Shown here piece by piece: positions 1 through 8,382 of a stretch of 64,000 bases of DNA. The stretch comes from Lentzea jiangxiensis. GTDB lineage: Bacteria > Actinomycetota > Actinomycetes > Mycobacteriales > Pseudonocardiaceae. A model generated the notes under the pieces. That model saw only the letters and a list, made by a program, of their open reading frames with translations. It was not told the origin of the DNA and searched no databases. The position numbers were made by a program, and so were the translations under genes. How positions within the stretch are numbered: the first letter of the stretch is position 1; each line of letters opens with the position of its first letter. The stretch covers positions 1 to 64,000 of the forward strand of contig NZ_FNIX01000027.1 of assembly GCF_900104175.1 (NCBI RefSeq), written 5' to 3'.

Positions 1-587
1 ACGATCCGGATCGTATGCGTGTTGAACAAGAGCCTCGCGTACTGATCTTCCATGACCTGCTTGTTGCCGACTTGCAGCTGCAGCGCATGCTCATGAACGT
101 AGAACAAGCAAGTCGGCCGATCGTGTCGGCGCAGGATGGCCTGGCGCTCGGTTCGGTACTGGACGAGGTCCGGAATGCGCTCCTCTGCGACCAAGCCCGT
201 CATCCGGTAGATGCCCTCGGAGTACTCCGGCTCTTGCAACAGGCCGGGCATCGCCAACACGTCGTAGCTGGTGATCCTCGTGGCGGTCGACTCGGCCATC
301 GTCATCGTGCGGAGGTTGCCGGACACCTGCACCCGGTACTCGTCGAACGCGTACCGGTAGCGGCGCTTGAAGTCGTTGACGAAGTCGATGTCCTTGCCGC
401 ACATGGACAGGTACTGGATGAGGTCGATCTCGCTGGCGCGCGCCTTGCCGTGCTCGACGGTGGAGACCTTGCTCGGGTCCCAGCCGAGCTTCACGGCGAG
501 CTTGTTCCCGCTCAACCCGGTGCACGTCTCGCGCAGGCGCCGGAGCTCGTCGCCCAGGTCCCTGCTGTAGGCGGTGGAGGGAGTCAT
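1..587 (-). CDS. XRE-family regulator with DUF5753 domain (3' end outside window)
   Basis: The minus strand is open from an ATG at 587 to the window edge, about 195 codons, so the C-terminus is missing. The first 75 or so residues form a helix-turn-helix of the XRE type (recognition part reads KLGWDPSKVSTVEHGKAR). It is followed by the linker and the start of a DUF5753-like ligand domain (YDVLAMPGLLQEPEYS is the usual family signature). Such proteins are DNA-binding regulators very common in Streptomyces-like actinomycetes, often beside a small DUF397 gene; no DUF397 gene is visible here. It is divergent from the secreted glucan enzyme downstream, but nothing shows that it controls it. Confidence 0.85.
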   Translation of the reverse strand, partial: MTPSTAYSRDLGDELRRLRETCTGLSGNKLAVKLGWDPSKVSTVEHGKARASEIDLIQYLSMCGKDIDFVNDFKRRYRYAFDEYRVQVSGNLRTMTMAESTATRITSYDVLAMPGLLQEPEYSEGIYRMTGLVAEERIPDLVQYRTERQAILRRHDRPTCLFYVHEHALQLQVGNKQVMEDQYARLLFNTHTIRI

Positions 588-654
588 GGGTCGACGCTAT
601 GGGTTGTGTTCACTTCAAGCAGGTGCTCGTTCGGGTGAAAACGAACTCAGGGCT

Positions 655-675
655 CGAAGCTTTCGTGAAACTTTC
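655..675 (+). promoter_or_regulatory. two adjacent GAA-N-TTC motifs upstream of the glucan enzyme
   Basis: CGAAGCTTTCG lies at 655-665 and GAAACTTTC at 667-675, two tandem half-palindromes in the gap between the divergent regulator and the secreted enzyme. GAAA-N-TTTC motifs are known upstream of actinomycete xylanase and other polysaccharidase genes. A role as regulator sites here is inferred from sequence and position only. Confidence 0.35.
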
Positions 676-715
676 ATCTTCCGCAACCGTCATCTCCGCT
701 TTACCGTTCCAGGTG

Positions 716-729
716 TGAGAGCGCTCTCA
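716..729 (+). promoter_or_regulatory. LacI-family operator-like palindrome
   Basis: TGAGAGCGCTCTCA is a perfect 14-bp palindrome ending 3 bp before the favoured GTG start at 733. It has the central GAGCGCTC core of LacI/CebR-type operators that control actinomycete polysaccharide-degrading enzymes. A repressor bound here would block transcription or initiation of the secreted beta-glucan enzyme until a sugar inducer appears. The regulator gene is not in the window. Confidence 0.6.
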
Positions 730-732
730 AAG

Positions 733-3264
733 GTGAGATGGCGGCGTGGACTTGCCGCCGCAGCGATTGCCCTGTCGTCATTGGCGACGGTCGAGGCCGC
801 GTACGCGGCCGACGACTACACGCAGAACGTGACCGCGATCGACGCGACTCAAGCCAGGATCAACTTCACGCCGACGACCCCTGCTGCCTACGTCGACGTG
901 CACTACCTGATCTCCGGCACCTCGCAGCAGAACTTCCGCATGACCAACAACGCCGGGACCTGGCAGAAGACCGTGGGGTCGCTGTCCTCCGGCACGGTGG
1001 TCGAGTACTGGTTCACCTACGAGAAGAGCGGCCCGCAGTACGACACCCCGCACTTCAGCTACACCCACCAGGGTGCGGCGCAGCCGGTGGCCACGCCGAC
1101 GTTCAGCCCGCCGGGCGGCACGTACGCGACGGCGCAGACGGTGACGATCTCGACTTCCACATCCGGCGCGACGATCCGGTACACCACGGACGGCTCGACG
1201 CCCACGAGCAGCTCGCCGGTCTACAGCGGGCCGATCTCCGTGTCCGCCAACAGGACCGTCAAGGCGATCGGCCTCAAGTCGGGGCAGCCGAACTCGGCGG
1301 TCGGCAGCGCGTCGTACGTGATCGGCACGCCGGTCGCGACGCCGACGTTCAGCCCGCCGGGCGGTGCCTACGCGTCCGCGCAGACGGTGACGATCTCGAC
1401 CTCCACGTCCGGCGCGACGATCCGGTACACCACGGACGGGTCGACGCCGACCAGCAGCTCGCCGGTCTACAGCGGGCCGATCTCCGTCTCCGGCAACAGG
1501 ACCGTCAACGCGATCGGCATCAAGTCGGGCCTCGCGAACTCGGCCGTGGCCAGCGCGACGTACACGATCGGCACGCAGCAGGGGTGCGTCCAGTCGGACA
1601 ACCCGGGCTTCGGGCCCAACACGCGCGTGTTCGACCCGAGCATGTCGGCGACGAGCATCCAGACGCAGCTCGACATCGACTTCAACAACCAGAAGGACAC
1701 GCTGACCGCGCAGATGGCGCCGCGGCGGGTCGCGCACCTGTTCAAGCCCGGAACCTACAACGGCATCCACGACGACGTCGGCTACTACACGTCGGTCGCC
1801 GGCCTCGGCAAGAACCCCGGTGACGTCGTGATCAACGGCGACATCACCGTGGACGCGTTCAACGAGTCCGACAAGGGCGTGGCGCTGCAGAACTTCTGGC
1901 GCTCCGCCGAGAACATGGCGGTCGTCCCGAGCACCGGCACCAACCGGTGGGCCGTCGCGCAGGCCGCGCCGTTCCGCCGCATGGACGTCCGCGGCAACCT
2001 GGCGCTCTACCCGGCCAGCTACGGCTTCGCGAGTGGTGGCTACACGGCCGACACGCGTGTGTCCGGGCAGACGGCGTCGGTCTCGCAGCAGCAGTGGTAC
2101 ACGCGTGACTCGAACTACGGCAGCTGGAACGGCGGCGTGTGGAACATGGTGTTCTCCGGAACGCCCGGCGCTCCGCCCACCACGTTCCCGAACCCGCCGT
2201 CGACGAACCTCGCGACGACGCCGATCTCGCGCGACGTGCCGTACCTGTACTTCGAGAACAACGCCTACCGGGTGTTCCTGCCCTCGTTGCGCACCAACGC
2301 ATCCGGCGCTTCGTGGATCAACGGTGGCACGCCCGGCACGTCGCTGCCGATGAGCCAGTTCTACGTCGTGAAGGCCGGCGACACGGCCGCCACGATCAAC
2401 GCGGCGCTGGGCCAGGGCTGCAACCTGTTCTTCACGCCTGGCATCTACAACGTCGACCAGACGATCAACATCACGCGGCCCAACACCGTCGTGCTGGGCA
2501 TCGGCTACGCGACGATCGTGCCGCAGAACGGCGTCACGGCCATGCAGGTCGCCGACGTCGACGGCGTGCGGATCAAGGGAATCCTGTTCGACGCGGGCAC
2601 GACCCTGTCGAACTCGCTGCTGACCGTCGGCCCGGCCGGCTCGTCGGCGTCGCACGCGAGCAACCCGACGACGTTGCAGGACGTGTTCTTCCGCGTCGGC
2701 GGGGCCATCGCGGGCAAGGCGACCAACAGCCTCGTCGTCAACAGCCACAACGTGATCATCGACCACACCTGGGTCTGGCGCGCCGACCACGGCAACGCGG
2801 GCACCTGGGGCTGGGACGAGGCGATCGGGGACACCGGCGTCGTCGTCAACGGTGACAACGTGCTGGCCACCGGCCTGTTCGTCGAGCACTACCAGAAGTA
2901 CCAGGTGATCTGGAACGGCAACGGCGGGCGGACCATCTTCTACCAGAACGAGATGCCGTACGACGTGCCGAGCCAGGCGGTCTGGAACAGGCCGAACGGC
3001 CAGGCCGGGTACGCGGCCTACAAGGTCGGCGACCACGTCACCACGCACGAGGCGTGGGGGCTCGGCAGCTACTGCTTCTTCAACGTCAACCCGTCGGTGC
3101 GCGCCGAGAACGCGTTCGAGGTGCCCAACCGGTCCGGCGTGAGGCTGCACAACCTGCTGACCGTGTCGCTCAACTACCAGGGAACGATCACGCACGTCGT
3201 CAACAACGTCGGCGGTGTGACGCCACCGGGCACGGTGCCGGTGAACGTCGTCAGTTACCCGTAG
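733..3264 (+). CDS. secreted beta-1,3-glucan-binding beta-helix protein (GH55-like)
   Basis: From GTG 733 the protein has 843 aa; GTG 715 would add six residues but would place the palindrome inside the gene. An Arg-rich start, hydrophobic stretch and AYA-ADD cleavage site form a signal peptide. Residues about 26-114 match a CBM56-type beta-1,3-glucan-binding module (PAAYVDVHY, QQNFRM, YEKSGPQYDTP). Two tandem chitobiase C-terminal-like (CHB_HEX_C) repeats follow at about 118-197 and 200-280, then a beta-helix region at about 285-843 of the kind seen in GH55 exo-beta-1,3-glucanases (HLFKPGTYN, VLGIGYATIVP). I infer extracellular fungal-type glucan degradation. Similar proteins are often database-labelled adenylyl cyclase, which nothing here supports. 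The catalytic acid was not pinpointed. Confidence 0.75.
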   Translation: MRWRRGLAAAAIALSSLATVEAAYAADDYTQNVTAIDATQARINFTPTTPAAYVDVHYLISGTSQQNFRMTNNAGTWQKTVGSLSSGTVVEYWFTYEKSGPQYDTPHFSYTHQGAAQPVATPTFSPPGGTYATAQTVTISTSTSGATIRYTTDGSTPTSSSPVYSGPISVSANRTVKAIGLKSGQPNSAVGSASYVIGTPVATPTFSPPGGAYASAQTVTISTSTSGATIRYTTDGSTPTSSSPVYSGPISVSGNRTVNAIGIKSGLANSAVASATYTIGTQQGCVQSDNPGFGPNTRVFDPSMSATSIQTQLDIDFNNQKDTLTAQMAPRRVAHLFKPGTYNGIHDDVGYYTSVAGLGKNPGDVVINGDITVDAFNESDKGVALQNFWRSAENMAVVPSTGTNRWAVAQAAPFRRMDVRGNLALYPASYGFASGGYTADTRVSGQTASVSQQQWYTRDSNYGSWNGGVWNMVFSGTPGAPPTTFPNPPSTNLATTPISRDVPYLYFENNAYRVFLPSLRTNASGASWINGGTPGTSLPMSQFYVVKAGDTAATINAALGQGCNLFFTPGIYNVDQTINITRPNTVVLGIGYATIVPQNGVTAMQVADVDGVRIKGILFDAGTTLSNSLLTVGPAGSSASHASNPTTLQDVFFRVGGAIAGKATNSLVVNSHNVIIDHTWVWRADHGNAGTWGWDEAIGDTGVVVNGDNVLATGLFVEHYQKYQVIWNGNGGRTIFYQNEMPYDVPSQAVWNRPNGQAGYAAYKVGDHVTTHEAWGLGSYCFFNVNPSVRAENAFEVPNRSGVRLHNLLTVSLNYQGTITHVVNNVGGVTPPGTVPVNVVSYP

Positions 3265-3272
3265 CCACATCG

Positions 3273-3310
3273 GGGAGCACGGCCCGTCACCGAGGTGGCG
3301 GGCCGTGCCC
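3273..3310 (+). terminator. hairpin terminator after the glucan enzyme
   Basis: GCACGGCCCG (3277-3286) pairs with CGGGCCGTGC (3299-3308) around a 12-nt loop, 12 bp after the stop codon. There is no U-tract, as is usual for high-GC actinomycetes. Confidence 0.6.
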
Positions 3311-3379
3311 ATGTCCGGTCGTTCAGCCCGCTGACCAGCGGATTTCGTTTCACGCGCGTGGCATTGCATGATGCGTTGC

Positions 3380-3760
3380 ATGTCGATCGAGCGTGGCCCC
3401 GAGTTCGCCGAGTTCTGGGCTGAACGGCACCTGTGCACGTTGTCCACCGTCCGTCGTGACGGGACCCCGCACGTCGTGCCCGTCGGGGTCACCCTCGACG
3501 CCGAGGCCGGTGTCGCGCGGATCATCACGCACGGCGCGTCGTGGAAGGTCAAGCACGTGCGCGCGGCCGGGTACGCGGCGGTGTGCCAGGTGGACGGACG
3601 CCGCTGGTCCACGGTGGAGGGTCCCGCCGTCGTGCGCGACGACGTGGAATCGGTCCGGGAAGCCGAGCGGCGGTACGCGGTGCGCTACCGGGAGCCCCGG
3701 GTCAACCCGGAGCGCGTCGTGATCGAGATCCAGGTGCGGCGTGTCAGCGGCTCGGTCTGA
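3380..3760 (+). CDS. pyridoxamine 5'-phosphate oxidase-like / F420-dependent protein
   Basis: About 126 aa from ATG 3380; in-frame ATGs at 3368 and 3371 are also possible and no ribosome site decides. The split-barrel flavin/F420-binding pattern is seen at the N-terminus (FAEFWAERHLCTLSTVRRDG, then TPHVVPVGV), with GASWKVKHVRAAG in the middle. This matches small Rv1155-type PPOX-like proteins of actinobacteria, which bind F420 or FMN and act in redox or detoxification roles; the substrate cannot be read from sequence. Its stop lies 20 bp inside the cobL start region, so it is probably co-transcribed with cobL-cobM-cobK. Confidence 0.75.
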   Translation: MSIERGPEFAEFWAERHLCTLSTVRRDGTPHVVPVGVTLDAEAGVARIITHGASWKVKHVRAAGYAAVCQVDGRRWSTVEGPAVVRDDVESVREAERRYAVRYREPRVNPERVVIEIQVRRVSGSV

Positions 3761-4886
3761 CGTCGTTGTCGTCGGCATCGGCGCCGACGGGTGGGAAGGA
3801 CTGTCACCGGCAGCCCGGCAGGCGGTGACCCGCTCCCGCGTGCTGATGGGCTCGCGGCGGCAGCTCGACCTGGTGCCGGGGGAGTTCCACCGGGTCGCGT
3901 GGCCGTCACCGCTGGTGCCGGCGTTGCCCGAGTTGTTCGAGAAGTACTCGGACGTGTGCGTTCTGGCGTCCGGCGACCCGATGTTCCACGGCATCGGCAC
4001 CACCTTGGTGCGGTTGCTGGGAGATCGGGTGACGGTCGTGCCGCACCCGTCGTCGGTGTCGCTGGCCTGCGCCCGGCTCGGGTGGGCGTTGAACGAGGTC
4101 GAGGTCGTGTCGCTGGTGGCCCGGTCCGCCGACCTGCTGCGCCCCGTGCTGACGCCGGGACGGCGCGTGCTCGTCCTGGGCGGCGACCCGGCGGTGGTCG
4201 CGGAGATTGCCGGGCCGATCACGGTCCTCGAACAGCTAGGTGGCCCGGCCGAGCGGGTCTACCCTTGGTCCGGACAGGACGCCGATCCGTTGTGCGTGAT
4301 CGCGATCGAGTACCGCGGGAGTGCTCACTCGCGGGTGCCCGGATTGCCTGACGACGCGTACGAGACCGATGGCCAGCTGACGAAGCGAGAGGTGCGGGCG
4401 ATTTCTCTGTCGAGATTGGCGCCGCTGCCGGGGCAGCTGCTGTGGGACGTCGGGTCCGGGACGGGGTCCATCGCGATCGAGTGGGCGCGCACGCATCCGA
4501 CGTGCCGCGCCATCGCCGTCGAGCAGTCCGCCGAACGCGCGGAGCGGATCGTGCGCAACGCCGCGTCGCTGGGGGTGCCCGCGGTGGAGGTCCACATCGG
4601 ACGCGCTCCGGAGGCGCTGGCGGGGCTGGAGAAGCCCGACGCGATCTTCATCGGCGGCGGGCTCACCGTGCCGGGCGTGGTGCAGGAGTGCTGGGACGCG
4701 CTGGCGTCGGGCGGGCGGCTCGTGGTGAACGCCGTGACGCTCGAGTCCGAGGCCGTGGTGGCGCAGTGGTACGCGCGGCTCGGCGGTGACCTGGTGCGGA
4801 TCGCGGTGAACCGCGGGTCGTCGGTCGGCAGGTTCACCGGCTGGCGGCCGCACATGCCCGTGACGACGTGGAGCGTGACGAAGTGA
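3741..4886 (+). CDS. cobL: precorrin-6Y C5,15-methyltransferase (decarboxylating) CobL
   Basis: 381 aa from GTG 3741. The N-terminal half is a tetrapyrrole methylase (VVGIGADGWEGLSPAARQAV; ASGDPMFHGIG near residue 75). The C-terminal half is a class I SAM-dependent methyltransferase (LLWDVGSGTGSIAIEWAR near residue 233; IFIGGGLT), the CobE-CobT fusion typical of CobL. It methylates C5 and C15 of precorrin-6B and decarboxylates the C12 acetate in the aerobic B12 route. It overlaps the upstream PPOX-like gene by 20 bp and cobM by 4 bp (GTGA), indicating translational coupling. Confidence 0.95.
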   Translation: MSAARSDVVVVGIGADGWEGLSPAARQAVTRSRVLMGSRRQLDLVPGEFHRVAWPSPLVPALPELFEKYSDVCVLASGDPMFHGIGTTLVRLLGDRVTVVPHPSSVSLACARLGWALNEVEVVSLVARSADLLRPVLTPGRRVLVLGGDPAVVAEIAGPITVLEQLGGPAERVYPWSGQDADPLCVIAIEYRGSAHSRVPGLPDDAYETDGQLTKREVRAISLSRLAPLPGQLLWDVGSGTGSIAIEWARTHPTCRAIAVEQSAERAERIVRNAASLGVPAVEVHIGRAPEALAGLEKPDAIFIGGGLTVPGVVQECWDALASGGRLVVNAVTLESEAVVAQWYARLGGDLVRIAVNRGSSVGRFTGWRPHMPVTTWSVTK

Positions 4887-5623
4887 CCGTGCACTTCATC
4901 GGGGCGGGACCCGGCGCCGCCGACCTGATCACGGTGCGGGGCCGGTCGTTGATCGAGTCGTCGCCGGTGTGCCTGTACGCGGGCGCGCTGGTGCCGGTGG
5001 AGCTGCTGGACTTCTGCCCTCCTGGTGCCCGCAGGGTCGACACGGCCTCGCTGACGCTGGACGAGATCGTCGCCGAGTTGGTCGCGGCGACGGAACAGGG
5101 GCTGGACGTGGCCCGGCTGCACTCCGGCGACCCGGCGGTGTTCAGCGCCGTGGCCGAGCAGATGCGCCGGCTGGACGCACTGGGGATCGACTACGACGTG
5201 ACGCCCGGTGTGCCGGCGTTCGCGGCCGCCGCGGCGTCGTTGCGGCGCGAGCTGACCGTGCCCGGTGTCGGGCAGACGGTGATCCTCACGCGCACCTCGC
5301 AGCGGGCGACGCCGATGCCTCCCGGCGAGGACCTGGACACGCTGGGGCGCAGCCACGCGACCCTGGTGCTGCACCTGGCCGTGCAGCGGATCTCCGAGGT
5401 CGTCGCCGAACTGGTGCCCAACTACGGCCCGGACTGCCCGGTGGCGGTCGTCGCCTACGCCTCCCGCAAGGACGAGGTCGTGCTGCGCGGGACGCTGGAC
5501 GACATCGCCGCGCAGGTCGAGGCCGCGGGCATCAAGCGGACCGCGGTGATCATCGTCGGGCAGGTGCTCGGGGCCACGCAGTTCCCGGACAGCCACCTGT
5601 ACTCGCCCACGCGCGTCCGATGA
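4883..5623 (+). CDS. cobM: precorrin-4 C11-methyltransferase CobM
   Basis: 246 aa. GTG 4883 overlaps the cobL stop in the sequence GTGA and gives the classic N-terminus VTVHFIGAGPGAADLITVRG; GTG 4868 would add five residues. Tetrapyrrole methylase motifs include the N-terminal glycine-rich loop, LHSGDPAVFSAVAEQ near residue 78 and VTPGVPAFAAAAA near 110. It adds the C11 methyl group to precorrin-4 to give precorrin-5. It is the middle gene of the plus-strand cobL-cobM-cobK unit and overlaps cobK by 4 bp (ATGA). Confidence 0.95.
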   Translation: MTVHFIGAGPGAADLITVRGRSLIESSPVCLYAGALVPVELLDFCPPGARRVDTASLTLDEIVAELVAATEQGLDVARLHSGDPAVFSAVAEQMRRLDALGIDYDVTPGVPAFAAAAASLRRELTVPGVGQTVILTRTSQRATPMPPGEDLDTLGRSHATLVLHLAVQRISEVVAELVPNYGPDCPVAVVAYASRKDEVVLRGTLDDIAAQVEAAGIKRTAVIIVGQVLGATQFPDSHLYSPTRVR

Positions 5624-6342
5624 TCCTGATCCTCGGCGGCACGGGGGAGGCGCGCGAGCTCGCGCGGCGGCTGACGGCGGGGTCCGCGCACCGCCGGGTC
5701 GTCTCGTCCCTCGCCGGGCGGGTGAGCAACCCCGCCCTGCCCGCCGGCGAGGTCCGGGTCGGGGGCTTCGGCGGAGTCGCCGGGCTGGCCCGGTGGCTGC
5801 GGGACAACGACGTGCGCGCCGTCGTCGACGCCACCCACCCCTTCGCGCGGCAGATCACCGCCAACGCCTTCGAGGCCTGCGCTCAGGCCGGCGTGCCGCT
5901 GCTCGTCCTGCGGCGGCCCGGCTTCACGCCCCAGCCCGGCTGGCGGTGGGTGGACAGCGTCGCCGAGGCCGCGCGGGACCTGCCGGGGTCGCGGGTGTTC
6001 CTCACGACCGGGCGGCAGGACCTGGCGGAGTTCGCCGACTGCCCGCAGTGGTTCCTGGCGCGGATGGTCGAGCCGCCGCAACCGCCGATGCCGCGGCGCG
6101 TCGAGGTGCTGCTGTCGCGCGGTCCGTTCACAGTGGACGGTGAGCTGGAGCTGATGCGGTCGCGGTCGGTCGACCTCCTGGTGACCAAGGACAGCGGTGG
6201 CTCGATGACCTCGGCCAAGCTCGAAGCCGCGCGGCGGCTGGGAGTTCCCGTCGTGGTCGTGCGCCGGCCACCGCTCCCGCCCGCGGAGGTGGTGGCCGAC
6301 GTCGACGCCGCCGTCAGGTGGTCGGGTACCGCCGGGGCGTGA
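5620..6342 (+). CDS. cobK: precorrin-6A reductase CobK
   Basis: 240 aa from ATG 5620, overlapping the cobM stop (ATGA). The N-terminus ILILGGTGEARELARRL is the NAD(P)H-binding start typical of CobK/CbiJ. DATHPFARQITANA near residue 70 and VTKDSGG near residue 188 are family hallmarks. It reduces precorrin-6A to precorrin-6B with NADPH. Its last 29 bp overlap the 3' end of the convergent cobIJ gene. Confidence 0.93.
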   Translation: MILILGGTGEARELARRLTAGSAHRRVVSSLAGRVSNPALPAGEVRVGGFGGVAGLARWLRDNDVRAVVDATHPFARQITANAFEACAQAGVPLLVLRRPGFTPQPGWRWVDSVAEAARDLPGSRVFLTTGRQDLAEFADCPQWFLARMVEPPQPPMPRRVEVLLSRGPFTVDGELELMRSRSVDLLVTKDSGGSMTSAKLEAARRLGVPVVVVRRPPLPPAEVVADVDAAVRWSGTAGA

Positions 6343-7765
6343 AGACGACGCCCGCGTCCGTCACCACTGTCTGCGACGAACCGATGATCAGCAGGCAGCG
6401 CATGTCGATCGTGGCCGGGTCGAGGGTGCCGAGCGTGAGCACCCGGATCTCCTCCTCCGGGCCGCCGACGTCCCGTCCCACGACGACCGGGGTCCCGGGG
6501 CCGCGGTGCTCCAGCAGCAGATCGCGCATGTCCGCGACCTGGTGCGTGCGGGCCTTGGACGCCGGGTTGTAGATCGCGATCACCAGGTCGGCCTTCGCGG
6601 TGGCGGCGAGGCGTTCGGCGATGACGTCCCACGGCTTGAGCCGGTCGCTCAGCGAGATCACCGCGTAGTCGTGGCCGAGCGGCGCACCGGCCTTGGCCGC
6701 CACGGCGTTCGCCGCCGTGACGCCAGGGACGATCCGCACCGGCACGTCCCCGGTCTCCGCCGCGACCTCCAGGACCGCCGTCGCCATCGCGAAGACGCCG
6801 GGGTCACCGGACGACACGACCGCGACCCGCGCGCCCTTGCGCGCCAGGTCCAGGGCGAAGGCCGCGCGTTCGGACTCGACCTGGTTGTGGGAGAGGTGCC
6901 GCCGCTGGCCGGGACGCTCCGGAACGCGGTTGAGGTAGGTGCTGTAGCCGACCAGCTCGTCGGCGGCCTCGAGCTCCTGACGGGCCTCGGGCGTGAGCCA
7001 GTCGCGTGAACCGGGACCGAGGCCCACGACCACGACCTCGCCCTTCGGCTTCGGCGGCCTGGACTGGCTGGGCAGCACGGCGATGGAGAAGTACGGAACC
7101 GTGTCGGGGTCGACGTCCGCCAGCGGCGACATCCTCTGGCGCTTGCTCGTGGCGCGTTCGACGTACCAGGCGCCGTCGAGCCTGCCCGCGTCCTGGAGCG
7201 CCTGCTTGACGTTGCCGAAGGTGCGGCCCAGCTTGAGGATCGCGGCGCAGTCGGTGTCGGCGAGACGGGCCGCGAGCTCGGCGGGCGGCAGCGTGCCGGG
7301 CAGGATCGTGAGGACCTCGTCGCGTTCGACCAGCGGCGTGCCGAGGACGGCGCTCGCACCGCTCACCGACGTGACGCCCGGGACGACCTCCCACTCGTAG
7401 CGGCCGGCCAGCCGCTTGTGCATGTGCATGTACGAGCCGTAGAAGAACGGGTCGCCTGCCGCGAGCACGACCACGGTGCGCCCGGCGTCGAGGTGCGCGG
7501 CCAGCCTGCCCGCGGCCTCCTCGTAGAAGGCGTCGATCTCGCCCTGGTAGTCGTCCGACTCCTCGGTCGTGACCGGGTAGACGAGCTGTTCCAGGATCTG
7601 GCCCTCGCGGAGGTACGGCGCCGCGATGGTCTTCGCGATCGACCTGCCGTGCCGGGCGCTGTGGAACGCCACCACGTCGGCCTCGCCGATGAGCCGCGCG
7701 GCCTTGACCGTCACGAGTTCCGGGTCGCCGGGACCGAGGCCGACACCGTAGAGCTTGCCCGTCAT
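6314..7765 (-). CDS. cobIJ: bifunctional precorrin-2 C20- / precorrin-3B C17-methyltransferase CobIJ
   Basis: 483 aa from ATG 7765. Two tetrapyrrole methylase domains are fused. Residues about 1-235 are CobI-like (GKLYGVGLGPGDPELVTVKA; AAGDPFFYGSYMHMHKRL; VVPGVTSVSGA). Residues about 242-483 are CobJ-like (VVVVGLGPGSRDWLTPEAR; SSGDPGVFAMA; IYNPASKART). It therefore catalyses both the C20 methylation of precorrin-2 and the ring-contracting C17 methylation of precorrin-3B. The start overlaps the cobH stop (ATGA) and the 3' end overlaps cobK convergently. The I-J fusion is common in actinobacteria. Confidence 0.95.
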   Translation of the reverse strand: MTGKLYGVGLGPGDPELVTVKAARLIGEADVVAFHSARHGRSIAKTIAAPYLREGQILEQLVYPVTTEESDDYQGEIDAFYEEAAGRLAAHLDAGRTVVVLAAGDPFFYGSYMHMHKRLAGRYEWEVVPGVTSVSGASAVLGTPLVERDEVLTILPGTLPPAELAARLADTDCAAILKLGRTFGNVKQALQDAGRLDGAWYVERATSKRQRMSPLADVDPDTVPYFSIAVLPSQSRPPKPKGEVVVVGLGPGSRDWLTPEARQELEAADELVGYSTYLNRVPERPGQRRHLSHNQVESERAAFALDLARKGARVAVVSSGDPGVFAMATAVLEVAAETGDVPVRIVPGVTAANAVAAKAGAPLGHDYAVISLSDRLKPWDVIAERLAATAKADLVIAIYNPASKARTHQVADMRDLLLEHRGPGTPVVVGRDVGGPEEEIRVLTLGTLDPATIDMRCLLIIGSSQTVVTDAGVVFTPRRYPTT

Positions 7766-8382
7766 TCTTCTTCGCTCGCAATCGCGTTGATGGCCGCCGC
7801 CGTCATGGCGCTCCCGCCGCGCCGGCCGAGCACCACGAGGTGCTCCAGGTCCGTTGCGGCCAGGGCTTCCTTGGACTCCGCCGCCCCGATGAACCCGACC
7901 GGGATGCCGAGCACCACGGCGGGCCTCGGCGCGCCCCGGCCGATGAGGTCGAGGAGGTGGAAGAGCGCGGTGGGGGCGTTGCCGATCGCGATCACGGCGC
8001 CCTCGAAGCGGTCCGCGAGCAGCTCGAGCGCCGCGGCACTGCGGGTGTTGCCGATCTCCTGCGCCTTGTGCGGCGTGCGCGGGTCCTGCAGGTAGCAGAG
8101 GACCTCGTTGTCCTTCGGCAGGCGGCGGCGCGTGACACCCGAGGCGACCATGTTGGCGTCGCAGAGGATCGGGGCGCCGTTGTTCAGCGCCTCGCGGGCG
8201 TCGCGGACGACGTTCGGCGAGAACGCGACGTCGTCGGGGAGGTCGGTCATGCCGCAGGCGTGGATCATGCGGACGACCACTTTCGCGACGTCGCCGGGGA
8301 ACCTGGTGAGGTCCGACTCCGCGCGGATGGTGGCGAAGGACTGGCGGTAGATCTCCGCGCCGTCCTTGATGTACTGCGTCAA
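7762..8382 (-). CDS. cobH: precorrin-8X methylmutase CobH
   Basis: 206 aa, starting at a rare TTG at 8382 that overlaps the cobG stop (TTGA) and has GAGGAG five bases upstream on the minus strand. The N-terminus YIKDGAEIYRQSFATIRAE and the conserved histidine in MIHACGM (near residue 42) are diagnostic; the histidine is the catalytic residue for moving the methyl group from C11 to C12, giving hydrogenobyrinate. The C-terminus carries the usual IPVGFIGAAESKEAL signature. It is the middle gene of cobG-cobH-cobIJ. Confidence 0.95.
   Translation of the reverse strand: MTQYIKDGAEIYRQSFATIRAESDLTRFPGDVAKVVVRMIHACGMTDLPDDVAFSPNVVRDAREALNNGAPILCDANMVASGVTRRRLPKDNEVLCYLQDPRTPHKAQEIGNTRSAAALELLADRFEGAVIAIGNAPTALFHLLDLIGRGAPRPAVVLGIPVGFIGAAESKEALAATDLEHLVVLGRRGGSAMTAAAINAIASEEE

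Noticed and set aside
733..3264. adenylyl cyclase label for the secreted beta-helix protein
   Set aside because: Sometimes applied to similar database entries, but a signal peptide, CBM56, CHB_HEX_C repeats and beta-helix are present and no cyclase domain is visible.
778..3612. 944-aa open frame antisense to the glucan enzyme
   Set aside because: A shadow of high GC codon use; composed of Arg/Val/Asp-rich low-complexity residues and no family motif.
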